This document shows, in pieces, positions 1 to 11,518 of a stretch of 64,000 nt of DNA. Within the stretch, counting starts at the first letter, position 1. Each line of letters opens with the position of its first letter. Origin of the DNA: Populus alba (lineage: Eukaryota > Streptophyta > Magnoliopsida > Malpighiales > Salicaceae); NCBI RefSeq assembly GCF_005239225.2, contig NC_133297.1, positions 11,210,147-11,274,146 of the forward strand, written 5' to 3'. Position numbers and translations under genes: made by a program. The notes under the pieces were generated by a model, which worked only from the letters and a program-made list of their open reading frames with translations, was not told the origin of the DNA and did no database searches.

Positions 1-449
1 ATTACTATTTTTTTTGCATCCAAGCTTGTTACATGAACCAAAGCCCGTAGGGTTTTTCTAATTAATCTGAATTAGATGCTATTACTAATAAAGAAATTAC
101 AGTTTCCTGTGCATTCGGACAAAGTGAAACTCGAAAAGCCCTTTTGTGATCATGGAACTGTCAGAAGTGCCTATCTCAGTGGGAACAATGTACACGGGGT
201 ATGGAAACTTGAAACCATCTGCAAGAATTTTTATTTTTAACTCGGTTACCTTAAATGGTGATATTGTGAACTCTTACAGATTCAATACCAACATGTAAAT
301 CCAAAAAAGATTTAGATGTTGGTGCGATAATGTGCCATGTTCCTTGTACCTGCAAATCACGTTAAACAACGGGTCAATATTCTATGGCATCAATTGTTAT
401 TTTATCTACCCAGAAAATTATCAAATTAAAAAAAGAAGATCAAAGGAGG

Positions 450-560
450 AAATAATACAATTCATTTTGATATATTAATATTAAAAAAATATTTTTTTAA
501 AAAAATATATATTTTTAATTAAAAAAAACATTTTTAAAAATAGTCTGCACCACGTTATAT
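450..560. repeat. AT-rich MITE-like fragment
   Basis: This short run of A/T blocks with the TATATTAATATTAAAAA pattern matches the core of the small repeat family seen about 15 more times in the window, for example at 11055 and 35290. Clear terminal inverted repeats are not visible, so it is probably a degraded copy. It is followed by a poly-A tract at about 595-616. Confidence 0.35.
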
Positions 561-3500
561 ATTGATCAAACATTTAATATGTACACTACTAGAAGAAAAA
601 AAAAAAAAAAAAAAAACAAGAAACATGGGAGAGAATATATTCTGTCACTGGACATATTCCATTAATAATTTCTGAAAGAAACAATGACAATTCTTTTTTT
701 AAAAAAAAACAAAATCCATTCACTTTTCTATTAACGCGTCAAGTTACTGAATAAAATTGCTCATGAAAATTTTTATCGATAATTTTTAAATAAATTAAAA
801 ACCTAAATCAAATCCTCTTTTCTCTCCAGTATCTTTTTCATCTTTAATTTCAATTTAAACCTTAAACTGGATATACTTCCCACCCCCTTTAAATTTCTAA
901 CAACCCTCCTAAAAAATTTGGCCACCCAACCCATTGTCAGCCAATACAACCTCCCTTTGTTGGTTCATTCTCATTCTCTATATTGCAATAATCTCAAGAC
1001 TTCATTTTTATTTTTATTTTTGATGACTTTTATTATATATATAATCAGTGTAGGCTTTACTGAATCATACTTCAAGCTTGTGATACAGCTTATAGTTTAA
1101 AGTTTTATGATCTGGGCTTATTGATTTGTTTTTATTTTTTGTGCGGGCTTGAGCTTGGTTTTCGGCATCTAGGTTTCCTTTAGTGTAAAGGGAATTTCAA
1201 TTTTTGATATTTTTTATTAAATAATATGGGTATTTTGAAAAAAAAAAAAAAACTTTTATTTTGCGGGAAAGTATTTAGGATTTTAGGTTTTGGTGGGTTT
1301 TTGAATTTAGGGTGTTAGATTTATTTATTTTTTACCATATAAGTTTTGATTTTTGTGTAAAGCTACAAAAAATGCTCTCACTAAATTTTCCATTGTTGGC
1401 ACAGAGTGCATGCCTCGAACCCAAAACTCAAAAAAAAAAAAAAAAAAACTCTTTTTGCCTGACAACACTCCATACTTTATAAGAACGCAAAAAATCTGAA
1501 CTTCAATTAAAAAAATTATACTCAAAATAATATTCTATTAAAAAAATATCTTGAATCATAACTTAACTAAAACCCAATATAAATCATTTTATATCAAATT
1601 AACCCAACTTCAAAGTAAAATAAAATCAAATGTACTACCAAGTCTAATATTATAAATTGATCTAATTATATTGAAATATTAAAGTCTAGGCATCAATTAT
1701 AAACTTCTGAAAATCTGAACAAATAAATAAATAGAGGATGAGTGTCACATTCTCATTAAATAATTGTTCATCTCATAGTTGGACAAGCATATCAAAACTT
1801 AATAATATATAACTTTACAATCAATTTATTTATTATACAAAAATATTAGTATATATGTTTAAAGATTTAAAAGTGCATAAACACTTTTATTCATTCACAA
1901 AATTAATTAATTCAAACCAACCGTTTTGAACACAAATGTTAATTGCTTACTCATAATTATAGCCAAATTTAGAGTCAAGGGACTACAGTTATTCTAACCA
2001 TAGTACCAATGAGTTATATTTTACCCTTTACTAAACATCAAATTCCAAATAAATATATCTATAAGTATCAATATATAACTCCCAAATATTGGATCCAAAG
2101 CTAAAGTTACTTTAATTAACCATATTAATTATGGCTCATATTTACCCTGTAACTAAGCATTAAATTCTAAATAAACATGTATATATAACCTCAGAGCATA
2201 ATGAATCAACTTCATATTCATATTCTTGTTTTAGTTCATGGTGAGAAGTACTCCTAGGCCTTAGGTTGATTTGAGACTAACATTTCACTAGCTAATCGGG
2301 TAGTTTACAACTCATTAATCTGAGTTCATCTTATAACTAAAATCATTAATTTCTCAAATACATTTAAAACTCACTTGTAACACCAGACATTGTTTCTCTT
2401 GAAAAAAAAAACACAAACTGTTTACATCACTTTAATATCATTTTTTTGCAAAAAATAAAATAAAGACATGCAGCGTAGCGGGGGCATGCCCAATGACGTG
2501 TTCTATTTTGCAACGGGTTAGGGCATGAAATCCCATCCTTAATTGTTTCCTCTGCAGTTTTTACGTTGTATTTGGTCTCTTCAAGGTGAGTCTGCATTGG
2601 GCCACGTTACTGACTTTGGATGCGTTCTCTCATCCTTCATCGCTGAGCTTTGAATATCGAATTGTTTGGCCATTTGGCGTGCCATGACTGGGCCTCTAAC
2701 AGAACACGGTCCCACAGAAGCAGTATTGCCGTTGTCTAATTTGAGCACATGAACAAAACTACAACACGACAATTCCTTTGTTGCAAAACGACAACACATC
2801 ATGTGACCCGCCAAAGCACCTGTCGATCGGATAAGTCACCATATCCCATGTTTATTGTCATTTATTGCCCACAGTTTGATTCATACTAGAGGATGATTGT
2901 CACGCATAATACAATTCTGTTTTTGTTTTGAGTATCATATCATCTTGAATTTTGGAATAATAAATGCAAATAATTTATTACATTTATCATCTAATGATCA
3001 AAATTCAGCTATTTTGACAAATAATCCAACATCGAGGTGCATTATTATGGAGCGTGGATGTTCTACTACCCGCTGGCATATGTTGACGTTGTTCCTTGAA
3101 TCTAAAATTGATAACTCTACAGAAGATTTCAATATAAGTCTTTAGTTTTGGTTTTATCCCAATGGTTTTGTACCCCGTGATAATACATAAACACAGCAAC
3201 ATCTTTACAAAACATACTTTCATGTGGGGTTTTTCGTAATATATTCCATGGGCATAACTGAGCCAATTGCAATTGAGATAGTAATGTATGATCCAATCGT
3301 TATTTTTACATCTTTATCATGGTGTTTCAAATGTTTTTTTATGCATTTTAGATTAAAAAAATACTTCTTAACAAAATAATAATAATAATAATTAAAACCC
3401 AACTTTTTTGGTAACCTCTATTTATGAAATTATAAACACATAGACGACATGTGTCACCAATTTTTTTTTAATGGAAAATAGAGTGATCCCTTTGAGAAAT

Positions 3501-4774
3501 AAAAAGAAAATAAAAATATATAGACATGCTAAAAGCATGGGTTAGGCTAAAAAGCCAATGAGTCTGAGTTTTTTTTTAAAATCTTTTTTACTTTGTTATT
3601 TTATATTTGAGTAAAAAAAATTATAAAAAAAATAATTAAATATAATTGAGTTTATAAGTTCAGTCATGAGTTTGATAGATTAATCCACAATATTCAGGCT
3701 ATGATTTTATTTTTTTTAATGCATTGTTTGCCCCTCAATTTTAAAAAAATATAATTTCACAATTTGTTATCAATAATATATTTTTTTTATTTAACTCAAA
3801 ATTAAAAAATATATATATATAATTTCATACTTTGTTATCAATGATCTATTATTATTTTTTTTTATCTTGGTTCCACGTGCCTATCATGTTTTTCTTTTTC
3901 TAAAAAAAAAATTCCATACAAATTTTTTTTATGCATTTTGTTGTCATACTATTAAATGAAAATTAATCAACATGATAAAAATAAAAAAAAAACTGAATCC
4001 GGTAATGTACAAGACTTGCTTTGAGAGTTTTCTTGTTTTTTTAATTAAGTATCAATTTTATTCTTCAATGTTAAGTTAATTAAGGATTGAGTTTTTCAAT
4101 TTTTTTTTAAATATCCCTAAGAGTTTTATAAATCAATCAAGATTGACCCATGCAGATCTAATATATTTTTATCTTAATATTAAATAAAAATATAGTACTC
4201 CATATGTAAGTAATTTTGAATTCATTGTTAAAATCTATTTTTTAAAAAATACATTGGCAATGTCCTTATCTTTTTTTACATTTGAAATTTTTGGTGCTTC
4301 AACCGGTGATATAACGAAGGCCAATAGGATAGTTTAGTTCTAAATAATGTCACGAGTAACGTTATTACACACACAGACACAAACAAGATAGCAACAAAAA
4401 TACAAAAAGTTTACGAGCATTGGGAATACGAGACTTACATGGCGAGCTCATCTCCCATGGATCTAATGTGTCACCCTTTTTATGAAGCAGGCTCTAAAGT
4501 CTAATCTATGCAGTGTAGCCCAGATCTCCTATGTTCAGGCTCTCAGCCCAGTCGAAAACCAAGAAACTAGCCCTATCTAGCACTAATATCCTATTAAGTG
4601 GGCCACTCGTGGGTGTGATCTTGATTTAGGGCGAAACCCATAAACCAAAAGATGGACTCCAAGTTAGATTTGGACTTATCATCCTAACCCAGTGGAAACC
4701 TCATCTCCATGAATCACAGACAGTATTTCCTTCTCTCTACTTACTATTCACGCACAATGGGCTAGGTGTGTCTG

Positions 4775-4980
4775 TGTGTGATTGTAGTTATTTTTTAAAG
4801 TTTTTTTATTAAAAAATTTATTAAAAATAATATGTTTTTTTTATTTTTTAAAAATTATTTTTGATACCAACGCATCAAAATAATCTTAAAAACATTAAAA
4901 AATATTAATTTAAAAAAAAAAAAAAATTTAATTTTTTTAAAAATTATTTTTAAAACATAAAAATAAACAGTGCTCGAGGT
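4775..4980. repeat. MITE-like element, AT-rich family
   Basis: The copy opens with a GTGTGATTGTAGTTATTTTT-like end and has the family core in which the words CATCAAAATAAT and AAAAATTATTTTTGA recur. Related copies at 11055 and 24950 share the same order of blocks. It encodes nothing. Confidence 0.5.
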
Positions 4981-5874
4981 TTGCTGTTTCCTTAGTCTTC
5001 TTAATTTGAGCTCTTCATTAATGTCAAAAACTTAATCTGGGTTATCTTGGTTTTGTCTCATTTTCCAATTTCTTGATCTTTTATTATATTGACTAGTGAT
5101 GAGTACTATTAGATAATTTGAATTTTTCTTTCAGTCATTTTTTTTTCCGTGATTTTATGGTTGCACGATAAGGGTGATGATGCCTTGTCAGAAAATTAGC
5201 AATTATTAAATTGCAAGATCACTACATTTGAATTGGGACTTGGCAATTTCATTGACTTTTAATTAAATTTCTAAAAGTGAGCTGTTTTATAACTTGAATT
5301 TGCACGCAGTACTCGGTGATAGCTTATTTTAATGTCCCTGTTGTCATTTAATAATATATATATATAGGGTATTTGGACCAACTTGCACAAATTTTAATTA
5401 ATCTGTACAAATTCTAAAGTTAATGATCAAATAAATTTTGAGTAACCATCAATATTTATAAATAACATAAAACGACAAAAGAAACAACCACAGGTAAATT
5501 GATGTTATTTTTTCAATTTATGTGGGCTCGAACTTGTTATTTTTTCACCAATCGGGTGCTACTGATGCAATAATATTTTGTTTTGGACCAGGAAAAATAT
5601 GTCGGAGATAAGGGAGGTGGCCTCTGTAAAATTTTGTTCTTGAAGGTAAACTATACAGCATGTTTTTGAGTTGTTCACTTGCATCTTTTCTCATCCATAC
5701 CCCGGTAATTGTACATCCTTATACATGCAGGACAAGAAAAGTCGGTATCATATTGTCTCCGCTTTGGTGGATACGAAAGTAGATATGAAAGGTAAGTTAC
5801 CTTTCCTTCTCCGTTTCACCTTATGAATTCATAAAGCCTATATGGGATTTGTTCATTTCCTGGATATTAATGGG

Positions 5875-6215
5875 TGTCAAAGAACCATCTTAATCTAATA
5901 GTTTAAGTTATTAAATAAGATTTTAAAATATAATTTATATAATTCTCTAATACAATCCTTCAAGTAAAAGTCATTTGAGCTTAAAACTTGTACAAGCTCA
6001 CATTACCTTGTGCTTAACTTTTATTAAATAAATGAGAATGGTGAGATTTAAACTTATGACTGTTTGGTCATCAAGACTTTGATACCATATCAAATAATCA
6101 TCTCAACCCAATAACTTTTGTCGGGATAAGGGAATGAGTTTCCAAAGAATATGAAAAGAAAGGAAAAGTTGTTATGTAAAGTGGCAAAATATGATTTATA
6201 TTATTCTCTAATAAT
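5875..6215 (-). mobile_element. TRIM-like miniature LTR element
   Basis: Read on the minus strand, a primer-binding-like TGGTATCAAAGTC (about 6073-6085, close to the initiator tRNA-Met consensus TGGTATCAGAGC) directly follows a repeat ending in GGTTGAGATGATTATTTGATA-like sequence. A diverged copy of that end, finishing in TTCTTTGACA, closes the element at 5875. Both ends also share an AGAGAATTATATAAAT-like block. This gives two LTRs of roughly 100 bp around an internal part of about 100 bp with no coding capacity, which fits a TRIM. The outer boundary near 6215 is uncertain and no target duplication was found. It sits inside an intron of the deacylase pseudogene. Confidence 0.6.
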
Positions 6216-6474
6216 AGAAATTACTTATGCCTTTCAAATGAGAGTTACTTGTGCCTTTCAACTGTGCAGTGTAGTCTCAGAGGCTTGGTTTGGGAAAAGG
6301 AGGTACAAGAATGGCTCCTGAAGAAGCACTAGGTGAGATACTTCAGGTATATGCCTGGACTGTGCTCCCTCCCATATCTCATTTTTCCATTGTTATTTCC
6401 TTGTTACTGGCAGTTTTTTATTCTATCCTTGCTTGCACTTGTATTTGTGGCCTTGACTTCTTACAGCCTGGAAT

Positions 6475-6667
6475 AGGATGCCAGACAAAATTCTGGAAAA
6501 TGTGCACGAGATTCTGTTTCCTCTTTTAACTCTCCTTGGATCTGAGAGAAATTCAATTGTTTGTAGGGATAAACTAGACTCCTTCTTAAGTTTGGCTATT
6601 CTTATCTGGTGTAATGCTCCCACTGCGGATACATATGAAAGCAATCACATCCATGATTGTGTTGCAA
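6475..6667 (+). other. exon-like open segment of unknown origin
   Basis: An open segment is bounded by TTCTTACAG and ATG|GTAATA and reads through MPDKILENVHEILFPLL and later NHIHDCVAM. It lies within the intron between two deacylase exon remnants but does not resemble that family. It could be a captured exon or chance. I do not recognise it. Confidence 0.2.
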
Positions 6668-7880
6668 TGGTAATAATCTTATTAGATCAGGGTTAAATAA
6701 TGCCAGATCTTATTCTATGAGCTAGTGATTCATTACATTCATGGCAATCTAATATTTCAACATGTTTATTTTGTCTGATTAAATCTGTCTGTGATCTAAA
6801 AGTTCAATGGTAATTCACTCTCTGATCTTCTTGTGTTTTTTTTTTTTTTTTTCCAGTTCCCTTTGGGCTGTGTTACTCCATTTGCTCTGACAAACGAGTC
6901 AGCACAGTGAGCATTAAATTTTATCTCTTTTGGCATTTATTTCTATCTTTTCTTCTCTCAAGTCTTTATTTGAACAAATTCGTGTTTGCATTTTTGCTAC
7001 CTTGCAAAAATAATGTTTATGTGACGTGTTTCATATCACATTGACTCTGATATCTTATTGTTACTTGCGATGCATATCATATGTAATTCTTCTCATTGCA
7101 ATCTTCTAAATTGCTACACAATCAGCACTATTATAAAACTGAAGTTAAGTTTCATCTTCAGCCACACCTTATGAAAGCATTTCATAATTGAAGATTATCA
7201 AGCAACCTGCTCGATGAGAGGGATGTATTAGAATCTAGCTACAGAAGATTGGTGGGATGCATAGGGTGAAGGAATTGCAGAAATATAGTGTTTGCTCAGA
7301 TGCTGGATTATTTGTGGAAGAGATTTTAAATAAGACATCAGCTCCATTACTTTCAGAGGTAAGTGTAGTACAGTATGCTTCTTCAGTCTTAACCTAGAGA
7401 TCTTTGTTTGTCAAATAGGGACTTTGAGTATGTTGAAAATGACAGAATACATTGAGAAACGACCTCTCCATAAATTTCTTAGGTTACACAGTTCTGAATG
7501 TTTTCATGGAATTAATCGTGTGATTTGCATTTATACAGCTTGTCACGGATATTTCAATGAAAAAGAGACAACGCATAATGCAAATGCATTTGACAACCAC
7601 TTATGAAGCTGTGAATGAATTGGATTTTTGTCTGTTGTGCATGGGATCTGCCATTCTCAAGGACTCAACCTTGAGTGCTTTACCATTAATCCAGAACTGC
7701 TTCTTTAGCGAAGAAAATAAATAAATGGCTTTGGTGGTTCACTTATGTTCTTTGCAAATAAATAAAACATCACGCCAATACAACAAAGTGCATGCCAATT
7801 AATTTCTTTTCATTTTGCTCTTGAAATAATATTTTTCGCCAACCAAACCAGAGACAACTGCGAAGCTTTCAGGTCAAGTC

Positions 7881-8635
7881 TCATTGAAGTACAACAGTAG
7901 TCGCATAAAACGATATATTATCCGCAGAATTAGCTTCGCCCTGCAACACAAAGCCATACCACCTGGTTAGCAGATGTAGTATGCATGCACTACAAAGTAA
8001 TACAGAATGATGCTCTGCGTATGAGCTTTGCAGAACAATGGTGGTTCTAATAGGATATCTAGTTTCTTTCGGATAAAATGGAATTGATTGACAAACTATC
8101 AATGCTAAGCCAGAAAATGGCATACCTGTAATCTATCAGCTGTCCTGCACAATTTGTTCTCGAGTGTCCTTCCTTAATTGGTCCATACAATTACATTCCT
8201 AACAAACATATAACCATAACAAAGTCGATATAAATAGCTTTAGCAAGGCCATCAACGTTTTATTGCTAAAGAATATTGCAAGAACACCATCGTGAATCAA
8301 CTGCTGGAAAAAAAAATGTAAGAGAAGAATTCAGTATATAAGAGGCAAATCACAACCAGTTTCCGATATATTTAACATCCATCAAATCTTGCTATTCAGA
8401 AATTCATCCTTTCTGCTAAATAGTATGATTTGCCGCATGGAAATGTTTTGTCAGTTTCCAGACTTGTAAAATGAAACATGAGAGTTGAATTTCGCTATCC
8501 CGAGCAGCTATCAAAGAGATAAATTAAGAAGTACCACATATACCAAGGAATAATTTTGCGCATCCAAATAAACGTGAAACCATTTACTCAATATTAAATA
8601 CATGATCTTGCTAAATATATATATAGGTTGAGAAA
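7881..8635 (-). other. probable 3' transcribed region of the RING gene
   Basis: This stretch holds no independent gene. A good acceptor (TGTGTTGCAG, ending at 7941) faces the donor at 8646. Splicing the two would replace the terminal Glu-Asn by Arg-Ser and stop at 7930-7932. The change to the protein is trivial, so the main effect would be on the 3' untranslated region. This is inference without transcript data. Confidence 0.35.
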
Positions 8636-9712
8636 TCAATTCTCACCTCCTTGAGAGGTACCGGCAACCTCTCCGTGAGGACTAATCCTCCCATACCTAG
8701 CGCGAAATGGCCATAAAGATGACAACTGCCTCCTCCACCTCGAGCACCTTCCCCTCCTACCCCCTCCATCCTCACTCTCATCTTCATCTTGAGCACTACT
8801 TTCACTATTAACCGGCAACTCCTTTCGACAAACTGGACAGGAGTTGTGTAACCTTAACCATGGCACGATACATTCACTGTGGTATATGTGCTTACAAGGC
8901 AACTCCCTCGCCTCCCCTCCAACTTTAAACTCTTCCATGCAAACCGGACAATGAGAGTCATTCACCAAATGACTTGCCTCGATTTTCACAGTTGGTATGG
9001 TATCAATGGCGGTTTCTGGAGCTGGTGGTGGCCCTTGGCGGTCATTTTGTGTCAATTGCTCAATCAACTCGTTTAGGCCTGACCCCAAAAAAAAGTCCCT
9101 GGGATCAACCAGGGGAGGGACTGGGTTTTCAGATTGCGAAAGGGGTTCAATTGGTTCACCAAAAGGATTCCTTGGCCTGTATTGGATCCATGTTCTTCGC
9201 CTGGATTGGATCCCAGGTTCGTGTTCCAAAATACCTCTCCCATCAAGACTCCAATCCCGAGACCTCCGTGGGCGGATTTCAGGGTCCAATGAATCCCAAT
9301 TATCTCTCCCATCAAGCTCTAGCGACAGATTTCTACGCCTTCGAGGACGAATTTCAGTATCCAAAAAGTCAGGTCGATTCCGTCTACGAAACCAGGACCG
9401 ACGAGGAGGTTCAGGTTCAGGTTCAGGTTCATCGAGACTATAATTGAATCTTCTGAGTGGCGGGTCAAGCATGAGAGATAGTGCTTCAAGTAAGCGAGCT
9501 TCTGGTGAAGGATCAAAAGCAGTGAAATCAACAACCAGTATTGGTCTATTAATTCCAATCTCACAAAGGAACTGCCCTGAACAACGAGGGCAGGTGATTT
9601 CTGATGGATTCGTGGTGTCAATCGTGACCATTTGATGGCACTGGTAGCACCAGTATGGCTGGAAGTTTCCTGTGGTGCCATTGGTTCTTGTTCTGGGTGG
9701 GCTCAAAGACAT
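8636..9712 (-). CDS. RING-H2 E3 ubiquitin-protein ligase with N-terminal zinc ribbon
   Basis: The 358-residue intronless frame encodes a RING-type E3 ligase of the plant RHC1A/RDUF type, which passes ubiquitin from an E2 enzyme to target proteins. An N-terminal zinc ribbon uses Cys22, Cys25, Cys41 and Cys44 (WCYQCHQMV and CPRCSGQF). The RING-H2 domain spans residues 255-296 with CPVC, CKHIYHSEC and SCPVCR in the C3H2C3 arrangement. Between them lie a PEPEPEPEP stretch and three Arg-rich tandem units of about 25 residues around EIRPRR. The tail after the RING is acidic, then basic. A strong splice donor (GGAG|GTGAG, intron from 8646) overlaps the last codons, so a 3' intron is possible. The start is the first ATG and matches where family members begin. 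Targets cannot be told from sequence. Confidence 0.9.
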   Translation of the reverse strand: MSLSPPRTRTNGTTGNFQPYWCYQCHQMVTIDTTNPSEITCPRCSGQFLCEIGINRPILVVDFTAFDPSPEARLLEALSLMLDPPLRRFNYSLDEPEPEPEPPRRSWFRRRNRPDFLDTEIRPRRRRNLSLELDGRDNWDSLDPEIRPRRSRDWSLDGRGILEHEPGIQSRRRTWIQYRPRNPFGEPIEPLSQSENPVPPLVDPRDFFLGSGLNELIEQLTQNDRQGPPPAPETAIDTIPTVKIEASHLVNDSHCPVCMEEFKVGGEARELPCKHIYHSECIVPWLRLHNSCPVCRKELPVNSESSAQDEDESEDGGGRRGRCSRWRRQLSSLWPFRARYGRISPHGEVAGTSQGGEN

Positions 9713-11054
9713 AATTCTTTAGATAGAAAATCCAAACGGTTTTTGGTTTTGGTTGTTGTCGAGTTTGTATTTCTTTTCAAAATGACAATGCATCCGGTTA
9801 GATTTTTTTCCAAAAGAGAGCATTTATAAGCAAATGTAGAAGCGACAAGGAAAGGATGGCTTTTTGGGGTTGCATAAAGCAATTCCTTCTTACTTGCAGA
9901 CTATTCATTCCAAATCTCCACTGTTTCTTCTACACAGAGGAAAGTATGAGTGAAGTTTGGTACAAGAAGAGAGCTCTGTATCCTCCTGTTAATGGCAGGT
10001 TAAGAGGTTCCTGGCGGTTTTTCCAAAAATAAGAAAAGAGAAAATGGAGGGAAAGGTTAACGGCTAACTTTCCCAGGAAGGGAGGTTAGCATCTTTCTAT
10101 TTATATTTAAAAAAAAAAAAAAAAAACGGCCTCTGAGACTGATTTCATCTATTTTTCTATTATGTGTGGATCATGTAAATAATATACAACTATGCGCTCT
10201 AGATTTTTTTAAAAAAATAAATAAAATAAGAATTATTAGAAAAAAAAAAAAATGCTAACAAATCTGAAAACAAAATATTCGATTGAGAAATGGAAAAGGA
10301 AATTGAAAAGCCTTTAGAAAAAAACGGGATATTTCATTTGCTTTCTCTCTTTTTTAATTTGTTTAAAAATTTAAAATAATTCGTTTCTTTTCTTTTTTTT
10401 TGATTTGTCCCTACTTTTAAATGTAATGTTTTGTTTTCAAATTTGTATTTCTTTTCTAATAGTTCTTATGTTTTTTATATATATTTTTTTATTATTTTCA
10501 GATTTTATTTTATTCTTCAAGAATTTCAACCTGTCCAAATTTATTGAAAAAACTAGTGAAATATTGACGACGGGATCATATTATGAAAATTTCTGGAGTA
10601 AAAGGATACAATCGATTCAAAAATGAGTGGTGGGACAAAATATGCTCCGGTTTTCATTTTATATCCACGGTAGAAGACAGCCTTTTAACGTTGTTTTAAA
10701 TTAAAAAGGGAAAGAAATGGAGTAAAAGAACTTGTGAAAAAAACAAGGTTGATCCAAGGTAATCTCAACATTTGGATCCTTATGGGCCTAAATTTGGATC
10801 CTTATCTTAACATGGGCCAGATTGTTTAGGGTTTAGTATGCTCATAATATTTCAATGGCCTTTTATTTAGGGGTGTTGTCATGTCGGGCCACATGGACAC
10901 CCTGGATCCAATTTAGTTGGGAGTATTTTGGACTTGTTGGCCCATCATGGCTTCTACAGACCCATACTGATAACCTTAATTTAATACAATAACAAGCCAT
11001 ATGATGCACATGAATCCACATGAGAAATTGGATGCATGCAAGCTTTATTTATAG

Positions 11055-11262
11055 TGTATTTCACAGTGTGATAGTGGTTGCTTTTTAAATAATTTTTCAT
11101 GTCAAAATACATGTCAATAATATTTTTTTTATTTTTTAAAAATTATTTTTGACATCAGCACATCAAAACGATCCAAAACATACAAATTGAATTAAATTTT
11201 AATAAAAAAAATTTTGAATTTTATAGAAACACGATTTACACCACGTTTCCAAACGCTCTTTT
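11055..11262 (+). repeat. MITE-like element, AT-rich family
   Basis: The element runs from GTGATAGTGGTTGCTTTTTA to an ACCACGTTTCCAAACGC-like end, with the core ACATCAGCACATCAAAACGA. An inverted relative with the same core words lies at 26750-26950. The family is non-coding. Confidence 0.55.
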
Positions 11263-11330
11263 AGAGTTTGAATGTCCCAGTAAGTTTTATGGCTCATCAT
11301 AATTTTGAACCTTCATTTCTGGTGAATTAA

Positions 11331-11518
11331 GAGGTGTTTGGTAAAGCTCTTGCTTTTATTTTTATATGTTTTTTAAAAATCTTTTTAACTTTTAAAAAAA
11401 TTAAATTAATATTTTTAGTTTTTTATAATGATCTTGATACGTTACTGTAAAAAAAAATATATTTTTTTTAAATAAAAACATATTTTAAAAATACTCTACA
11501 AAATAGTTTCAAACACCT
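11331..11518. mobile_element. MITE with AGGTGTTTG terminal inverted repeats
   Basis: The left end reads AGGTGTTTGGTAAA and the right end, reverse-complemented, reads AAGGTGTTTGAAACT. This gives a short terminal inverted repeat around about 190 bp of AT-rich non-coding DNA. TTAA-like sequence lies next to both ends and may include the target duplication. The superfamily cannot be fixed from this alone. Confidence 0.55.

Larger units (their letters stand above)
1..5590. other. gene-poor AT-rich intergenic DNA
   Basis: I see no supported gene in this stretch. It consists of long A/T homopolymers and short open frames without recognisable motifs or splice structure. A less AT-rich island at about 2460-2880 has an open frame on the minus strand, but its product resembles nothing I know. 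A second island at 4340-4760 contains no open frame of note and could be an old transposon fragment. Confidence 0.6.
5592..7358 (+). pseudogene. decayed plant YbaK/ProX-like prolyl-tRNA editing deacylase gene
   Basis: Five exon remnants align in order with the plant YbaK/ProX-type deacylase family, which hydrolyses mischarged aminoacyl-tRNA. They lie at 5592-5645 (KYVGDKGGGLCKILFLK), 5731-5791 (DKKSRYHIVSALVDTKVDMK), 6270-6346 (SQRLGLGKGGTRMAPEEAL), 6857-6906 (PLGCVTPFALTNESA) and about 7260-7358 (FVEEILNKTSAPLLSE). Most junctions keep GT and AG. The third exon has an in-frame TAG at 6272-6274 where the family has Leu. The N-terminal exons and the stretch between NESA and the C-terminal EILNKTS segment, including the rest of the editing domain, were not found. 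A small LTR element occupies one intron. Two exon-like pieces at 6475-6667 and 7539-7716 do not match this family. It is very likely non-functional, unless the missing parts lie in sequence I failed to recognise. Confidence 0.8.

Noticed and set aside
918..1100. 60-codon open frame on the plus strand
   Set aside because: Hydrophobic AT-driven sequence starting at a non-ATG codon, no homologue I recognise, no splice context.
8974..9447. Plus-strand frames of about 150 codons opposite the RING gene
   Set aside because: They are antisense shadows of the conserved RING protein, which fully explains the open reading.
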